Assembly: GCA_031278255.1 (NCBI GenBank)
Contig: JAITKU010000245.1
Location: 1 to 7,227, forward strand
Reading direction: 5' to 3'
Length of the DNA stretch: 7,227 bases
From: Eubacteriales Family XIII. Incertae Sedis bacterium
GTDB taxonomy: Bacteria; Bacillota; Clostridia; Peptostreptococcales; Anaerovoracaceae
Shown: one piece after another, positions 6,389 to 7,227 of the stretch
Position numbering within the stretch: the stretch's first letter is position 1
Layout: every line of letters begins with the position of its first letter
Program-made: the position numbers and the translations under genes
Notes under the pieces: generated by a model
What the model was told of the DNA's origin: nothing
Databases searched by the model: none
Seen by the model: the letters and a program-made list of their open reading frames with translations, nothing else

Positions 6389-6455
6389 AAATCTCTTTTC
6401 CCCGTCGCTGTGGCGTTTACAGAGGTGAACACGACACACGGAAGAAAGGAGATTT
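6389..6455 (+). promoter_or_regulatory. Putative ribosome-binding-site sequestering stem (riboswitch expression platform)
   Basis: Bases 6389-6400 (AAATCTCTTTTC) can pair with 6444-6455 (GAAAGGAGATTT) over twelve continuous base pairs, with a single T-G wobble. The second strand contains the folT Shine-Dalgarno AAAGGAG (6445-6451), seven bases before the ATG. The loop between holds a smaller hairpin, 6415-6420 with 6425-6430. An alternative short hairpin, 6387-6391 with 6397-6401, would occupy the masking strand and free the ribosome site. This points to control of translation rather than of transcription termination; no U-tract terminator is visible. The switch between states is inferred. 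Confidence 0.65.
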
Positions 6456-6458
6456 GTC

Positions 6459-7034
6459 ATGCTTCATGAAAAAAGGCTGCCCGAAACAGCGACGACGAAA
6501 ACGCAATTTGCCATAAAAAACGCGTTCACGCTCGAAAATCTGATACTCATGGCCCTGATGGCCGCGATAGCAGCGGTATTGAGCCGCTTCAGCATCTATC
6601 TCACGCCGACCTTCAGGGCGATCACGTTCACCTATCTGCCGGGCGTGATCACGGCCGCGCTGTGCGGGCCGTGGTGTGCGCTCGCCTACGGCTTCGTCAG
6701 CGATGCCCTACAGTATTTCGCGAACCCGCAAGGCGGCTATTTCCCGGGTTACGCCTTGAGCGAAATGCTCTCATGCTTAATCTACGCGCTCTTTCTTTAT
6801 GGGAAGCCCGTGAAGCTTTTGCGGGTCGCCGCCGCGAGACTTGTCGTCTTGGTTCTCGTAACCATGGGCCTGAATTACGTCTGGATGAACATGATGTACG
6901 GCACGCTCGCGGGAGGATTCTATACCGGCGCACGCCTAATCAACAACTTGGTGCAGTTTCCGTTCCACGTCGCGATAATCATGCTTGTCGTGGGCAGGGT
7001 CGTTCGCTTTCGGCAAAGCCGGGCGTCAGGTTGA
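6459..7034 (+). CDS. folT: Folate-specific ECF transporter substrate-binding subunit (S component)
   Basis: A 191-residue membrane protein of the energy-coupling-factor S-component type that binds folate and works with a shared EcfA/A'/T module, not encoded here. It has about six hydrophobic segments (roughly 26-48, 52-70, 73-88, 96-115, 123-143 and 160-182). Features that fit folate S components are the small-residue A-x-x-x-A in the first helix (Ala32, Ala36) used to contact EcfT, LSRFSIYL (41-48), ITFTYLPGVITAALCGPW (55-72), FVSDALQYFANPQGGYFPG (79-97) and the C-terminal ARLINNLVQFP (158-168). The roughly 20-residue polar N-terminus is a little long. The ATG has an excellent AGAAAGGAG site. 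The THF riboswitch in its leader supports folate as the substrate more strongly than sequence alone. folC follows 27 bases downstream. Confidence 0.92.
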   Translation: MLHEKRLPETATTKTQFAIKNAFTLENLILMALMAAIAAVLSRFSIYLTPTFRAITFTYLPGVITAALCGPWCALAYGFVSDALQYFANPQGGYFPGYALSEMLSCLIYALFLYGKPVKLLRVAAARLVVLVLVTMGLNYVWMNMMYGTLAGGFYTGARLINNLVQFPFHVAIIMLVVGRVVRFRQSRASG

Positions 7035-7061
7035 ACGGAAAAAATCATGCGGAAGGATGCG

Positions 7062-7227
7062 ATGACGCTTGACGCGGCGGAGGCCAAGATTCATCTTACG
7101 GGAGGAGGCGCGCGGGGCGAGAGCAGGCTCGGCCTCGCGCGGACGCGCGCGCTTCTTCGAAAACTCGGAAACCCCGAGCGAAAGCTCCGTTTTGTGCATG
7201 TGGCGGGTACGAACGGCAAGGGCTCGA
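7062..7227 (+). CDS. folC: Folylpolyglutamate synthase / dihydrofolate synthase (5' part, cut by window end)
   Basis: Only the first 55 residues are inside the window. The reading MTLDAAEAKIHLTG, then GLARTRALLRKLGNPE (24-39) and VHVAGTNGKGS (45-55), matches the start of FolC; GTNGKGS is its ATP-binding P-loop. The enzyme adds glutamates to reduced folates, and in many bacteria also joins glutamate to dihydropteroate, in the cytoplasm. Polyglutamylation retains the folate that FolT imports, so a folT-folC unit behind a THF riboswitch is functionally coherent. The start was placed at ATG 7062 because GGAAGG (7051-7056) lies five bases upstream; an in-frame ATG at 7047 would add five residues. 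The lack of any stop or hairpin between folT and folC suggests co-transcription. Confidence 0.9.
   Translation, partial: MTLDAAEAKIHLTGGGARGESRLGLARTRALLRKLGNPERKLRFVHVAGTNGKGS

Noticed and set aside
6378..6403. Intrinsic terminator just after the aptamer
   Set aside because: The GC-rich GGGCCC stretch and the following pyrimidines form no strong hairpin followed by a U-tract; ribosome-site masking explains the region better.
1..7227. CRISPR array, insertion sequence, tRNA or rRNA
   Set aside because: No regularly spaced repeats, transposase motifs, terminal inverted repeats or tRNA-like cloverleaf were seen on either strand.

Overview
This GC-rich window carries one-strand (+), tightly packed genes dominated by folate and one-carbon metabolism. 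It probably comes from an anaerobic, fermentative member of the Firmicutes, most likely the Clostridia. The grounds are a tetrahydrofolate (THF) riboswitch, an ECF-type folate transporter subunit, a FolD of the 'LLFRPLP' type that I associate with clostridial proteins, and an FchA gene beside a formate channel gene. This assignment is inference; no rRNA or other phylogenetic marker is present.

Layout: 6-353 is a small or 5'-truncated unrecognised gene. 346-1467 is a histidine-phosphatase/GNAT fusion protein whose catalytic histidine is replaced by alanine. 1513-2076 is 5-formyl-THF cyclo-ligase. 2103-3080 is an FMN-dependent nitronate monooxygenase/FabK-like protein, and 3105-3866 is a FabG-like short-chain dehydrogenase. 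3903-4532 is FchA (methenyl-THF cyclohydrolase / formimino-THF cyclodeaminase). 4557-5426 is FolD, and 5423-6262 is a formate/nitrite-family channel that overlaps the folD stop by four bases. 6263-6458 is the only sizeable intergenic stretch; it holds a probable promoter, a THF riboswitch and a Shine-Dalgarno-sequestering stem. 6459-7034 is FolT, and 7062 to the window end is the 5' part of folC.

How the genes fit together: the cyclo-ligase recycles 5-formyl-THF to methenyl-THF, FchA and FolD interconvert 10-formyl-, methenyl- and methylene-THF, and the channel moves formate, which enters or leaves the pool at the formyl-THF level. Formate-THF ligase is not in the window. FolT imports folate and FolC polyglutamylates it. 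Only the folT-folC end sits behind the riboswitch, so folate acquisition appears to respond to THF separately from the one-carbon enzymes upstream.

Most notable points: a complete THF aptamer including its long-range pseudoknot; a 12-bp stem able to mask the folT ribosome binding site; a FolD lacking both the Lys and Gln of the cyclohydrolase site with FchA encoded directly upstream; and a predicted histidine-phosphatase pseudoenzyme fused to an acetyltransferase domain. I found no clearly new multi-gene system; the flavoprotein/SDR pair inside the folate cluster is the part without an obvious explanation.
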